Shown piece after piece: positions 17,736 to 26,685 of a stretch of 64,000 nt of DNA; positions within the stretch are counted from its first letter, which is position 1, and every line of letters starts with the position of its first letter. The notes below the pieces were generated by a model, which was given only the letters and a program-made list of their open reading frames with translations, made no database searches and was not told the origin of the DNA. The DNA is from MVRE01 sp015660965. Lineage in GTDB: Archaea; Halobacteriota; Methanomicrobia; Methanomicrobiales; Methanospirillaceae. The position numbers and the translations under genes are program-made. The DNA lies in contig JBEKCC010000004.1 of assembly GCA_050015095.1 (NCBI GenBank), positions 132,204-196,203 on the forward strand, read 5' to 3'.

Positions 17736-17918
17736 CTAATGCGTTGGGACCTTTGGTCGTTTGTTGATCCACTTGTAACTACGTAGCTTGGTGCTTCTAC
17801 CAAACCCGCAGGCAGAACAGACTTTCTTCTGTGCGTGATACGATATTCGACCACATCGCCGGCATGCGACATGAGTCTTCTTGTTCATTTTGCCCATCGA
17901 GGGCGTACCCTTTGACAT
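17736..17918 (-). CDS. rpl37e: 50S ribosomal protein L37e
   Basis: A 60-residue basic ribosomal protein with a zinc ribbon CRRCG...CSACG (about residues 19-37) and the conserved start SKGTPSMGK. It lies 16 bases after lsm and 9 bases before purF. The lsm-rpl37e pairing is a common euryarchaeal arrangement. Confidence 0.97.
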   Translation of the reverse strand: MSKGTPSMGKMNKKTHVACRRCGRISYHAQKKVCSACGFGRSTKLRSYKWINKRPKVPTH

Positions 17919-17934
17919 CGCTTTTCACCTCATA

Positions 17935-18162
17935 TTACTCGATGGATGGCGAGATGTAGATAACGTTATCTCCACGGACGATAAGCGTGCCGACCTTCTG
18001 AACCTGTCCGTTCTCCATTTCCTCTGCCTTATCAAGAACCAGATTCATGTGGACATCATAGCCCTGGAGAACCCCACGGATTTCTCTTCCACCCTTCAAT
18101 GATACGAGGACGGGTTGGCGGTTCAACACTTGATCCAAAATATCCAACGGTCGTTTAGTCAT
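17935..18162 (-). CDS. lsm: Archaeal Sm-like RNA-binding protein
   Basis: A 75-residue Sm fold that forms a heptameric ring binding U-rich RNA. Sm1 motif VSLKGGREIRGVLQGYDVHMNLVL and Sm2 motif TLIVRGDNVIYIS are visible. First gene of the operon with rpl37e and purF. On the minus strand a TATA-like TTTAAGTA lies near 18214-18222. Confidence 0.95.
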   Translation of the reverse strand: MTKRPLDILDQVLNRQPVLVSLKGGREIRGVLQGYDVHMNLVLDKAEEMENGQVQKVGTLIVRGDNVIYISPSIE

Positions 18163-18342
18163 ACAAATACTCTGATACCATCGCTCTGGAGTACTTAAAA
18201 TGCGTAAGCAGGATACTTAAACATACCGTAGAAGATAATATTTTAACAGGTTTTCAAGAGAGGATGACCAAAATTAAAATTATCAAAATGTGTCATTGCA
18301 ATAAACTATTTGTTGAAATAATAGACATTTACTCACCGTATT

Positions 18343-18843
18343 ATGAAAAAATTCATAGTGAAGAAACGGCATTCAATACGAAAAGGTCAAATTGCTGATG
18401 TTTTTAAAAGGTTAAGAGATCAAATTGGAGACGGAGCATCCCTTTTTACATCAGATATAATTGAGATTCTTGAAACGAGTAATAATGATCTTACATTCTA
18501 TCTCATTGGAAAAAAACCTCTACTTATGGAGTACGGAAATTGGGTATTTCCGACATTAAAAGGAGCTATTGATCGCCCGTTCCCGCAACGGCGGATTGCC
18601 GTGGATTCGGGTGCAATTCCCTATGTCGTGAATGGTGCGGATGTGATGCGGCCGGGAATAACAAACTTTACTCCTGATATTCAAACACTAGCGCCAGTTC
18701 AAGTGGTCGATGACAGATATGGAAAGCCACTTGCGATAGGTATCGCTTTGTTGGACTCGCAGAAAATCAGGGAGAGCACTACTGGAAAAATGTGCAAGAC
18801 AGTCCATTTCGTTGGGGATGAAATCTGGAACTTAGAATTTTAA
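18343..18843 (+). CDS. PUA-domain RNA-binding protein (MCT-1/Tma20-like)
   Basis: A 166-residue protein with a C-terminal PUA domain: RIAVDSGAIPYVVNGADVM is the start of the domain (about residue 85) and the RPGITNF segment continues it. The N-terminal half resembles the archaeal MCT-1/Tma20 pre-PUA region. Eukaryotic relatives act in translation re-initiation and ribosome recycling; in archaea the role is inferred to be tRNA or rRNA binding. Divergent from the lsm operon, 180 bases away. Confidence 0.82.
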   Translation: MKKFIVKKRHSIRKGQIADVFKRLRDQIGDGASLFTSDIIEILETSNNDLTFYLIGKKPLLMEYGNWVFPTLKGAIDRPFPQRRIAVDSGAIPYVVNGADVMRPGITNFTPDIQTLAPVQVVDDRYGKPLAIGIALLDSQKIRESTTGKMCKTVHFVGDEIWNLEF

Positions 18844-18884
18844 AGCGGTTATATGCTCTAATCCCACTTTTTCGTGCGCATAAA

Positions 18885-18895
18885 CATTTATAAAC
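18885..18895 (+). promoter_or_regulatory. TATA box of the sepF operon
   Basis: CATTTATAAAC sits about 60 bases before the sepF ATG at 18953. Confidence 0.55.
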
Positions 18896-18952
18896 GGTTT
18901 CCGTCAACAAAGGATAGATACTATTAAATAAAATTCTATATACAGTTTTGTT

Positions 18953-19318
18953 ATGGTTAAAATTATAGATACGCTCCTTGGAAGAGGTTCCGGAAGTAGT
19001 GACGACGATTACATGGACTTAGATCTTACAAACTACGAAGAGCACGGTGGCTCTCCTGCTCTTTTAATCAAAATAGCGACCATCGCTGACCTCAAAGATA
19101 CTCCTCGAGTTAAAGATGAGGTATATAATGGAAATGTTGTTATAGTCGATATTTCTCGACTCAAGATGGATAAGGTCACATACGAACGAGTATTAAAAGA
19201 CTTAAAAGAGGTTGCAAAAGATGTCAATGGGGACATCATTGGGCTAGGCGACCAAAGGTATGTTGTTTTGACGCCAATGTCCGTTAAAATCTCCCGCGAC
19301 AAGATTGGCGGAGCCTGA
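18953..19318 (+). CDS. sepF: Archaeal SepF cell division protein
   Basis: Membrane anchor for the FtsZ ring in FtsZ-containing archaea. The 121-residue protein starts with the amphipathic membrane-targeting stretch MVKIIDTLLGR, then an acidic serine-rich linker, then the SepF core (about residues 35-121) with VVIVDISRLKMD and ending ISRDKIGGA. Followed after three bases by the ZPR1-like gene, so the two are cotranscribed. Confidence 0.92.
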   Translation: MVKIIDTLLGRGSGSSDDDYMDLDLTNYEEHGGSPALLIKIATIADLKDTPRVKDEVYNGNVVIVDISRLKMDKVTYERVLKDLKEVAKDVNGDIIGLGDQRYVVLTPMSVKISRDKIGGA

Positions 19319-19321
19319 AGA

Positions 19322-19852
19322 GTGCGCACCGTCATTCGGGGTCCATGTCCGTCCTGTTCGAATGAAATAGAACATATATATCAAACCGAAGATATCCCCT
19401 ATTTTTCTGAACTTCTCATTATCAGTGCCCAATGTCCCACTTGTGGGTACCGATATGTTGATACTCAAATTCTCAAATCAGCCGAACCCTGTTGTCATGA
19501 ATTTTCTATAACTACGAGTGAGGATCTCAATGTCCGAGTCGTGCGGAGTATGAGTGGGACAATTAAGATACCTGAATTTGGTGTACAAATTGATCCGGGT
19601 CCGGCATGCGAAGGATTTGTTACAAATATTGAGGGGGTTTTGGATCGAATTGAAAATGTAGTGAAGGCAGCTCTGCTTTGGACGGAAAAGGAAGAGAATA
19701 AGAACGCTCAAGTGCTATTGGAGCGGATTGACCAAGCTCGCAAGGGTAACGTTCTATTTTCACTGATTATTGAAGATCCTTCAGGAAATAGCGCAATAAT
19801 TTCAGAAAAAGCACAGAAAAAACCCTTGGATATTAGCATGGAAGATTGTTAG
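19322..19852 (+). CDS. ZPR1-type zinc finger protein
   Basis: A 176-residue protein starting at GTG 19322. The zinc finger is CPSC-x~27-CPTC (residues about 9-41), followed by the ZPR1 homology region with IKIPEFGVQIDPGP. Eukaryotic ZPR1 is an EF1A chaperone; the archaeal role is unknown. It is translated right behind sepF and its stop codon overlaps the purM stop by 4 nt tail to tail, leaving no space for a conventional terminator. Confidence 0.88.
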   Translation: MRTVIRGPCPSCSNEIEHIYQTEDIPYFSELLIISAQCPTCGYRYVDTQILKSAEPCCHEFSITTSEDLNVRVVRSMSGTIKIPEFGVQIDPGPACEGFVTNIEGVLDRIENVVKAALLWTEKEENKNAQVLLERIDQARKGNVLFSLIIEDPSGNSAIISEKAQKKPLDISMEDC

Positions 19853-20841
19853 GTAATTTCGAAATTTTCTAGCCAGACACCTGACTTTGTTGTGATTTTT
19901 CCCACAACTTTTGCACCTTTTACTGCTTTGAGAATATATGCAACGCTCGTTTTCGGCACAATGTATGAGTATCCCATTCCCATATTAAACGTGCGGTACA
20001 TCTCATTTGTATCAATACCTCCTACCTTCTGAATCCAAGTAAATATTTCCGGTGGTTTGATCGGATCGGTGAAATGAAATCCAAATGAGCAAAGGCGTTT
20101 GAAATTTAAAAGTCCACCACCTGTAATATGGCACATACCTTGTACTTTGCAACGCCGATTCACCTTCAAACATTCACTATAAATTCGTGTGGGAGTAAGG
20201 AGTTCTCTTCCAAGAGTTCGACCGTTCGAAAGCTTAGTCTCATAATCTGCATATTCTTCAACAACATTGCGTGCTAGGGTCAGTCCATTTGAATGGATGC
20301 CACTTGATGGGACACCTATTATTATATCGCCGGGTTTGATTTTCTCACCAGTAACGACACAATCTTTCTTCTGAATCCCAAGACAGGTGCCGGCAAGATC
20401 AAGTCCATTCACAAGACCTTTGAGTGTCGCCGTTTCGCCACCAACGATGTCAATGTTCGCTTGTCGTGCCCCCTCATTAAGACCAATCCCTATTTGCGAC
20501 ATTTTTTCTACTGACAGTTGATCTGTGGCAATATAATCAACAAAAGCGACCGGTTCGAGATTCATGACATAAAGATCGTTTACATTCATCGCGATACAAT
20601 CTATGCCAACACTTGTCCAATCTTGCATCTGATCAGCAACCAACATTTTTGTTCCTACACCATCGGTGGCAAGAGCAAATACATGATCACCGAATCCAAT
20701 TAGACCTGCAAAGTGCCCGACATCCCCTAGCATCGCTGGCAATCCTTTACGGCGGAATGAGAGATTATTGATTAGCGATTTGATCGCTGTAGCTTCAAGA
20801 TCAATATCCACTCCTGCTTGACGATAGGAGTGGCTACGCAT
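19849..20841 (-). CDS. purM: Phosphoribosylformylglycinamidine cyclo-ligase
   Basis: Fifth step of purine synthesis (AIR synthetase), 330 residues. The start SYRQAGVDIDLEA, the motif GVGTKMLVA and the glycine-rich GVPSSGIHSNGLTLAR are family typical. Its ATG overlaps the aspartate kinase stop by 8 nt. purF and purE lie elsewhere in this window rather than in one operon. Confidence 0.96.
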   Translation of the reverse strand: MRSHSYRQAGVDIDLEATAIKSLINNLSFRRKGLPAMLGDVGHFAGLIGFGDHVFALATDGVGTKMLVADQMQDWTSVGIDCIAMNVNDLYVMNLEPVAFVDYIATDQLSVEKMSQIGIGLNEGARQANIDIVGGETATLKGLVNGLDLAGTCLGIQKKDCVVTGEKIKPGDIIIGVPSSGIHSNGLTLARNVVEEYADYETKLSNGRTLGRELLTPTRIYSECLKVNRRCKVQGMCHITGGGLLNFKRLCSFGFHFTDPIKPPEIFTWIQKVGGIDTNEMYRTFNMGMGYSYIVPKTSVAYILKAVKGAKVVGKITTKSGVWLENFEIT

Positions 20842-22234
20842 CTATTGCCTCCGAGAGACAGAATTCGTCATGGAGCACACGGACAGCTCTGGGTCCGTCC
20901 TCCTGCCGGACCACAAACGATATGTTTGCCTCACATGAACCTTGAGAGATTATCATCACATTGATACCGGCCTTTCCAAGTGCAGTAAAAATTCGTCCCC
21001 CCGTACCAGGAGCTCCTACCATACCAGATCCAACAACGGCAACCGCACATACATTGCGATTCTGGATGACCTCCCTTACAATTCCCTGTGATAAGAGTGG
21101 TGAAAGAGCCTGTGAAGCAATATCGAGATGTGCCTCATCTACGATAAGCGAGATGTTCGCTTCAGATGATCCCTGTGAGATCATCATAACATTTACTTCG
21201 CGATCTGCTAATGCCGAGAAAATTGCCTTTGCGACACCAGGACGACCAATCATTTGGGCGCCGTTGATGTTTATCGCAGCAACCTTTTCTATATAAGTAA
21301 GTGCTTTAACAACGCGGTGATCTGGACGTTGATGCCGAACAATGACTGTCCCAGGATGTGTAGGGTTGAAGGTGTTTTTAACCCGAACAAGTATGTTCTT
21401 GCGCATCGCTGGTTCTATCGAACGTGGATGCATTACTTTGGCACCAAAGTATGAAAGTTCCATCACTTCAAGGTATGAGAGTTCTGGGATTACTCGTGCA
21501 TTATTGATTACGCGGGGATCTGAGGTCATAATGCCATCAACATCAGTCCAAATCCAGATCTCATTTGCATCAATGCCAGCCCCTATTATCGATGCTGAGT
21601 AGTCTGAACCACTCCTTCCGAGTGTAGTAACAATTCCATCTTGTGTGCACCCCATGAATCCCATGATGACCGGAATAGATTTCTTTAAAATAGGTCGAAT
21701 ACGGCGCTGGATTCGTTCATCACAGTCTGGAAGTGCTGTGGATTCACCATGTTGAGTTGATGTAACAATACCGGCCTCACAACCATCTAAAACAACTGAT
21801 GGAATACCCCGCTGTTCAAGTGCAGCAGCTACAATTGGAGCGAGAAGTCGTTCACCATATGAGATAATATAATCCTTTGATCGGGGTGTTAGTTCGCGTA
21901 GATTGTGAACCGCGTGAAGGATGTTGTGGAGATCCTGTAATCGTTCTTCGATTATTGGTCCAACTTCATGTATAAAACCTGGTGCAGCCTCTTCAAGTGT
22001 GGACATATGCCGGGTTTGTAAGGATTTGATTAAAGGTTCAATATCAGAAGCGTCCTTGCTAGATGGAAGTCTAGCAGAAATATCAATAAGCTGGTCAGTA
22101 ACTCCCCGCTGTGCGGACACGACAACCGCAAGTTCGTCTCCCTTTTTATGATGCTGTTCTAAAATATCGACAACACTACCAATACACTTTGAATCGGCAA
22201 CAGAAGTCCCGCCAAATTTCATTAAAATTCTCAT
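20834..22234 (-). CDS. Aspartate kinase
   Basis: Phosphorylates aspartate, the entry to lysine, threonine and methionine synthesis. The 466-residue protein starts MRILMKFGGTSVAD, with the kinase domain to about residue 290 and two C-terminal ACT domains, each with an SQGSxEANIS signature (ISQGSSEANIS and ISQGSCEANIS) for feedback control. I use the ATG at 22234; an upstream ATG at 22279 would run into the divergent tfrA start region. Upstream partner of purM with an 8-nt overlap. Confidence 0.95.
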   Translation of the reverse strand: MRILMKFGGTSVADSKCIGSVVDILEQHHKKGDELAVVVSAQRGVTDQLIDISARLPSSKDASDIEPLIKSLQTRHMSTLEEAAPGFIHEVGPIIEERLQDLHNILHAVHNLRELTPRSKDYIISYGERLLAPIVAAALEQRGIPSVVLDGCEAGIVTSTQHGESTALPDCDERIQRRIRPILKKSIPVIMGFMGCTQDGIVTTLGRSGSDYSASIIGAGIDANEIWIWTDVDGIMTSDPRVINNARVIPELSYLEVMELSYFGAKVMHPRSIEPAMRKNILVRVKNTFNPTHPGTVIVRHQRPDHRVVKALTYIEKVAAININGAQMIGRPGVAKAIFSALADREVNVMMISQGSSEANISLIVDEAHLDIASQALSPLLSQGIVREVIQNRNVCAVAVVGSGMVGAPGTGGRIFTALGKAGINVMIISQGSCEANISFVVRQEDGPRAVRVLHDEFCLSEAIDA

Positions 22235-22295
22235 GGCTAATTCACTCGTGCTTTGCCACTTATTTATGATACTATACACCCCACAGAATAATAAG

Positions 22296-23921
22296 ATGCA
22301 TGCAGATGATAGTTTGGATTACCATGTGCTTGTGATCGGTAGCGGCGGTGCAGGAGTTAGGGCTGCAATCGAGGCATCAGCTTATGGTGATGTGATTCTT
22401 GTTTCAAAGACGATTTTAGGCAAGGGCGGATGCACCCCGATGGCGGAAGGGGGGTACAATGCTGTACTACGTGAACAGGATTCCTGTGGAATACATTTCG
22501 AGGATACAATGAAAGGTGGGGCGTACCTTAACGACACTGAACTTGTTAGAATTCTCGTTGCCGAATCTCCTCAACGTATGGATGACCTTATTCGATGGGG
22601 GGCTGTCTTTGATTTTACAGAGGCAAATGAGGTTGCCCAACGTCCATTTGGCGGACAAAGGTTCCCTAGAACATGCTACGCAGGTGACAGGACAGGTCAT
22701 GAAATAATGACCACACTCTTAGAACGATTAGAGAGTCTTTCTGTCGATACATTGGCAGAGACTACCGTCATTGATCTCTTAAAAGAGGGTGATCGTGTGA
22801 TTGGTGCTCTGGCGTTCGATGATAGTGGTGAAGTTGTACTTATCAAAGCGGATTCAACAATCCTTGCCACTGGTGGTGGAACAAGGGTCTTTGACATCTC
22901 AACAAACTCGGCAAGCGGAACTGGTGATGGTTTTGCCAGTGGGTATAGGGCTGGAGCTGAGCTGATTGATATGGAAATGATCCAATTCCATCCGACTGGC
23001 GCAGTTTATCCCACTGATGCACGTGGACGGCTAGTCACCGAAGCTGTGCGGGGAGAGGGGGGGATCCTTACAAATACTCTGGGTGAACGATTCATGAAGC
23101 AATACGACCCTGAAAGAATGGAACTATCTACACGTGATGTTGTGGCAAGGGCAATCGCCACCGAAATTCTAAACGGACGAGGTACAGAGAATGGTGGAAT
23201 ATACCTTGATGTAACCCATTTGCCACGCAAACAGATTGAAACCCAACTCCCTGTAATGTTAGAACAGTTCCTTAAATTCGGTGTTGATATAAGAAAAGAA
23301 CCGATGGAGGTTGGACCAACTGCGCATCATGTAATGGGTGGGCTTCGAATTTCACCTTGGTGTCAAACGACACTTCTAGGACTCTTTGCCTGCGGTGAAG
23401 TTGCAGGTGGTGTTCATGGTGCAAACCGGCTTGGAGGAAATGCTCTTGCTGATACACAGGTATTCGGAAAACGTGCCGGAGAAGCTGCAGGCAGATCAGA
23501 AAAACGAATCAAGAAGATCGATTCAAAACAGATTAAAATTCAGGAGGAACGATTTTCGCGTTTTTACGATGGAAAAGTTAACCCACCTATCATTACAAAA
23601 CAGCTTCAGAAGGCAATGTGGGATGGAGCTGGAATCTTTCGTAACGCAACGGATCTCCAAGCAACACTCGCAAAAGTCATGCAACTTTCAGAGTCAAATC
23701 TGAGAGCAATTTCACAGCGCAACCTGTTAGAATGCTGTACGGTTCAGAACATGTGCCTTACAGCGTCCCTGATTTGTAAAAGTGCCTTGTTACGCCCAGA
23801 ATCACGAGGTGCTCATGTACGTACAGATGTCTGTCTGTCACATGACGCCCAGCACTCGCCATTCTCCCACACATACGTTTCACGTAATCGGCAAGGAATC
23901 GAACGGACGGCATTTGTATGA
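22296..23921 (+). CDS. tfrA: CoM/CoB-dependent fumarate reductase subunit A
   Basis: Flavin subunit of thiol:fumarate reductase, which reduces fumarate to succinate while forming the heterodisulfide CoM-S-S-CoB for the incomplete reductive citric acid branch. The 541-residue protein has the FAD-binding VLVIGSGGAGVRAAIEA, the succinate dehydrogenase-type GGCTPMAEGGYNAVL, and the catalytic-region HPTGAVYPTDARGRLVTEA and HGANRLGGNALA. I chose the ATG at 22296; earlier in-frame starts exist at 22233 and 22266. It overlaps tfrB by 4 nt. Confidence 0.94.
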   Translation: MHADDSLDYHVLVIGSGGAGVRAAIEASAYGDVILVSKTILGKGGCTPMAEGGYNAVLREQDSCGIHFEDTMKGGAYLNDTELVRILVAESPQRMDDLIRWGAVFDFTEANEVAQRPFGGQRFPRTCYAGDRTGHEIMTTLLERLESLSVDTLAETTVIDLLKEGDRVIGALAFDDSGEVVLIKADSTILATGGGTRVFDISTNSASGTGDGFASGYRAGAELIDMEMIQFHPTGAVYPTDARGRLVTEAVRGEGGILTNTLGERFMKQYDPERMELSTRDVVARAIATEILNGRGTENGGIYLDVTHLPRKQIETQLPVMLEQFLKFGVDIRKEPMEVGPTAHHVMGGLRISPWCQTTLLGLFACGEVAGGVHGANRLGGNALADTQVFGKRAGEAAGRSEKRIKKIDSKQIKIQEERFSRFYDGKVNPPIITKQLQKAMWDGAGIFRNATDLQATLAKVMQLSESNLRAISQRNLLECCTVQNMCLTASLICKSALLRPESRGAHVRTDVCLSHDAQHSPFSHTYVSRNRQGIERTAFV

Positions 23922-25366
23922 AAACGCTTACTGTGAGCGTATATAGATTCGACCCAATAATCGATAATAGTGGGCGACTTGAATCTTATTCCGTTGAAGT
24001 GAACGATGGTGCTCGTATCCTTCACGTTCTACATAATATCCACGATTATATCGACCCGACCCTGTCGTATCGATATTGCTGCGGTTCTGGACAATGTGGA
24101 AGCTGTGCAGTTAGAGTAAACGGTGAACCTGTGCTCGCTTGCATGGAAGAGGCACAGGACAACATGGTAATCGAGCCTTTGAAACTTGCTGTAACAAAAG
24201 ATCTTGTTGTCGATTTGACAGAAAATCTCGGTGCGATTGCTTCTCTAATCCCAAAAGCCGAGTTTGTGATGCCAACAAAGGAGCAAATCGACAGGATCAA
24301 ACCACTTCGTAGCTGCATAGAATGTCTCTGCTGTGTATCCGTGTGTCCAGCCATGGACGTAACGAAATTTTTTGGTCCAATAGCGATGCGACAGGAGATG
24401 CGGTTATCACTTGATCCAAGGGATGCGAATGATCGTGTAAGTGAAGCAGTAGAAGAGGGATTATTCACATGCACTTCCTGTCAAGCCTGCTGGAAAGTGT
24501 GTCCAAAGGATATTGAGATTCCAGGAAAAGCAATAGAGAAACTTCGAGCCCTAGCAAATAGAAAGGGGCTTACCCTACCAAGGCATCAAGAAGTAGCGGC
24601 TTTGATACAATCAACTGGCCGTAGTGTGACACGTTCCGAACCCACGTTTTTAGAACAAGTTGGGGATGTCATTGAACCTAACGGTCAAGTGAAAGGTATA
24701 GTCGGTTTTTTTGTTGGATGTATGTATAATATGCGATTACCGAAAACGGCATTCGATGCAATTGAGGTCCTTAGACGCAACGGTATCCGTGTTGTGATCC
24801 CAAAAGAGCAGGTTTGTTGCGGCTCCCCGCTTATTCGCACCGGGCAATTAGCGTTTCTTGATAGCCTTAAACGTAGAAATATCGATGCGTTCGTCATCCG
24901 TGGGATTGATACTGTCATGACGATGTGTGCTGGATGCGGTTCGACTCTAAAAAACGATTACCGAACACCTTTTGTCTTAAAAGATATTTCAGAGATTCTT
25001 ACAACATATGGGATAGAACCACCAGCTCGTCTTCCTATCAAAGCCACATACCACGACCCGTGTCACCTGCTTAGAGGACAGGGAATCCGAGATCAACCTC
25101 GGTCGTTGGTCAAAATGGTAGTTGACCTTGTCGAGATGCCTTCAATTTGCTGTGGAAGCGGGGGAGGTGTTCGATCTGGGAATCCAGATGAGGCCGCAGC
25201 TCTAGGTAACCGGCGAGGTGAGGAAATTAAAAAAACAGGGGCCGATATTGTGATCTCGTCTTGCCCATTTTGTGAGTTCCATATTAGTGAGCATACAGAT
25301 CGTCCTGTCAAGAATATAACAACAGTATTGTTGGAAGGGTATAAGGAAAAGGATAAAGTATCCTAA
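23918..25366 (+). CDS. tfrB: CoM/CoB-dependent fumarate reductase subunit B
   Basis: Iron-sulfur and thiol-oxidising subunit of TfrAB, 482 residues. In order: a plant-type 2Fe-2S domain (CCGSGQCGSCAVRVNG plus a later Cys), two 4Fe-4S clusters (CIECLCCVSVCP and CTSCQACWKVCP), then two HdrB-like CCG domains (VCCGSPL and ICCGSGGGVRSGNP) that carry the heterodisulfide chemistry. The ATGA junction with tfrA indicates coupled translation. The stop lies six bases from the convergent reductase gene, with T-rich sequence on both strands. Confidence 0.95.
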   Translation: MKTLTVSVYRFDPIIDNSGRLESYSVEVNDGARILHVLHNIHDYIDPTLSYRYCCGSGQCGSCAVRVNGEPVLACMEEAQDNMVIEPLKLAVTKDLVVDLTENLGAIASLIPKAEFVMPTKEQIDRIKPLRSCIECLCCVSVCPAMDVTKFFGPIAMRQEMRLSLDPRDANDRVSEAVEEGLFTCTSCQACWKVCPKDIEIPGKAIEKLRALANRKGLTLPRHQEVAALIQSTGRSVTRSEPTFLEQVGDVIEPNGQVKGIVGFFVGCMYNMRLPKTAFDAIEVLRRNGIRVVIPKEQVCCGSPLIRTGQLAFLDSLKRRNIDAFVIRGIDTVMTMCAGCGSTLKNDYRTPFVLKDISEILTTYGIEPPARLPIKATYHDPCHLLRGQGIRDQPRSLVKMVVDLVEMPSICCGSGGGVRSGNPDEAAALGNRRGEEIKKTGADIVISSCPFCEFHISEHTDRPVKNITTVLLEGYKEKDKVS

Positions 25367-25372
25367 TTTTTT

Positions 25373-26533
25373 TTATTTTAATTTTTTATTTCGCATTATG
25401 TAATCATGAGCTTCTAGCGCAGCTTTCGCACCTTCACCTGCTGCAATTATAATCTGCTTACTTTTAACCGATGTGACATCCCCCGCTGCAAAAATCCCTG
25501 CTGCATTTGTATGACAATCGAGATCAATCGAAACCTCACCGCGATCATTCAGATTAACAAGCTCCTTGACCATATCAGTATTCGGCTGCCAACCAATTTC
25601 AACAAAAATACCATCCATACTAATTGTTTGTTTGATACCCTGACCATCTTTGACCGTGATTCCAGTAAGGAACTGATCACCGTGAAGCGCAATAATCTCT
25701 GCAGGCATATGAACAGTTATGTTCGGTTTGGATTTGAGCAGGTTAATGTACACCTCATCTGCACGAATACTACTACGAACAATAAGGCTTACTGTTGATG
25801 CCACCCCGCTCATCTCTACTGCAGTCTGCAAGGCGGAGTTCCCTCCTCCAACTACCACCACTTTTTTACCGCGATACAAAGGTCCATCACATGTAGAACA
25901 TATTGATAAACCACGTCCGAGATATCGTTCCTCTCCTTCGACACCCAGTTTTTTAGCCCGATTGCCTTGTGCTAGGATAATACAAGTTGCTTTGTAGGTT
26001 GCACCAGTAATAGTCTTTATTGCGAAACCATCTCCGTCCCGCGAGATATCACTTACTCCATCAAGATCGATTCGGATATTTAAAGAACGAACCTGCTCCT
26101 CGAACTTCCTTATAAGGTCCTCTCCAGTAACCACTCGGTAACCCATATAGTTTTCAATGGTCCAAGACTCTAATGCCTGGCCGCCTATATTCTCACTAAT
26201 TATTACAGTTTTTAACATCTTTCGTGCACAATACATTCCTGCGGTAAGTCCAGCAGGGCCGGCTCCAACAATCAGAACATCGTATTGTTCACCAAATTTT
26301 ACTTCCCCAAACAATTCATTAAGGCGCTGTGAGTCAAATCCAATAATAACTTCATCACCAACTGTGATTACAGGAACTCCGCGTTGTCCAGAGATGGCGA
26401 TCATTTTTTTAGCTGCTTCTATATCCTCGCCAACATCGATGCCCGCATATTTTACATCATGACTATCAAGGAAAGCTTTTGCAATTCGACAATAGGGGCA
26501 ATTTTTCGTGGAATAAACAGTGACCAATTGCAT
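25373..26533 (-). CDS. Glutaredoxin-thioredoxin reductase fusion
   Basis: A 386-residue single polypeptide. Residues about 1-75 are a glutaredoxin-like domain with CPYC and GVPVITVGDEVIIGF. From about residue 83 a complete thioredoxin reductase follows: FAD site DVLIVGAGPAGLTAGMYCAR, redox centre CSTCDG, second dinucleotide site KVVVVGGGNSALQTAVE, and the C-terminal FAD contact GIFAAGDVT. The reductase may pass electrons directly to the attached glutaredoxin. ATG at 26533 (a GTG lies one codon upstream). Neighbouring oxygen-defence genes fit the role. Electron donor (NADPH or F420) is not certain. Confidence 0.92.
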   Translation of the reverse strand: MQLVTVYSTKNCPYCRIAKAFLDSHDVKYAGIDVGEDIEAAKKMIAISGQRGVPVITVGDEVIIGFDSQRLNELFGEVKFGEQYDVLIVGAGPAGLTAGMYCARKMLKTVIISENIGGQALESWTIENYMGYRVVTGEDLIRKFEEQVRSLNIRIDLDGVSDISRDGDGFAIKTITGATYKATCIILAQGNRAKKLGVEGEERYLGRGLSICSTCDGPLYRGKKVVVVGGGNSALQTAVEMSGVASTVSLIVRSSIRADEVYINLLKSKPNITVHMPAEIIALHGDQFLTGITVKDGQGIKQTISMDGIFVEIGWQPNTDMVKELVNLNDRGEVSIDLDCHTNAAGIFAAGDVTSVKSKQIIIAAGEGAKAALEAHDYIMRNKKLK

Positions 26534-26589
26534 CACACGACGTGTACTTTACAATTAAAAAAACGTACCGTTTGCAACTTTTTGTAAAA

Positions 26590-26641
26590 AATATTGGTAA
26601 GGAGGGTATAGTAATATTCTTTTTAACGAGTACCCAATATT
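26590..26641. repeat. Inverted repeat upstream of the LamG gene
   Basis: AATATTGG at 26590-26597 and its complement CCAATATT at 26634-26641 enclose 36 bases in the divergent region between the reductase and the LamG gene. It may be a spaced regulator site; evidence is the symmetry only. Confidence 0.3.
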
Positions 26642-26685
26642 GCGTGTGTGAACAGTCAGTGTTAACCACTTCTGCTCTAAGGACC

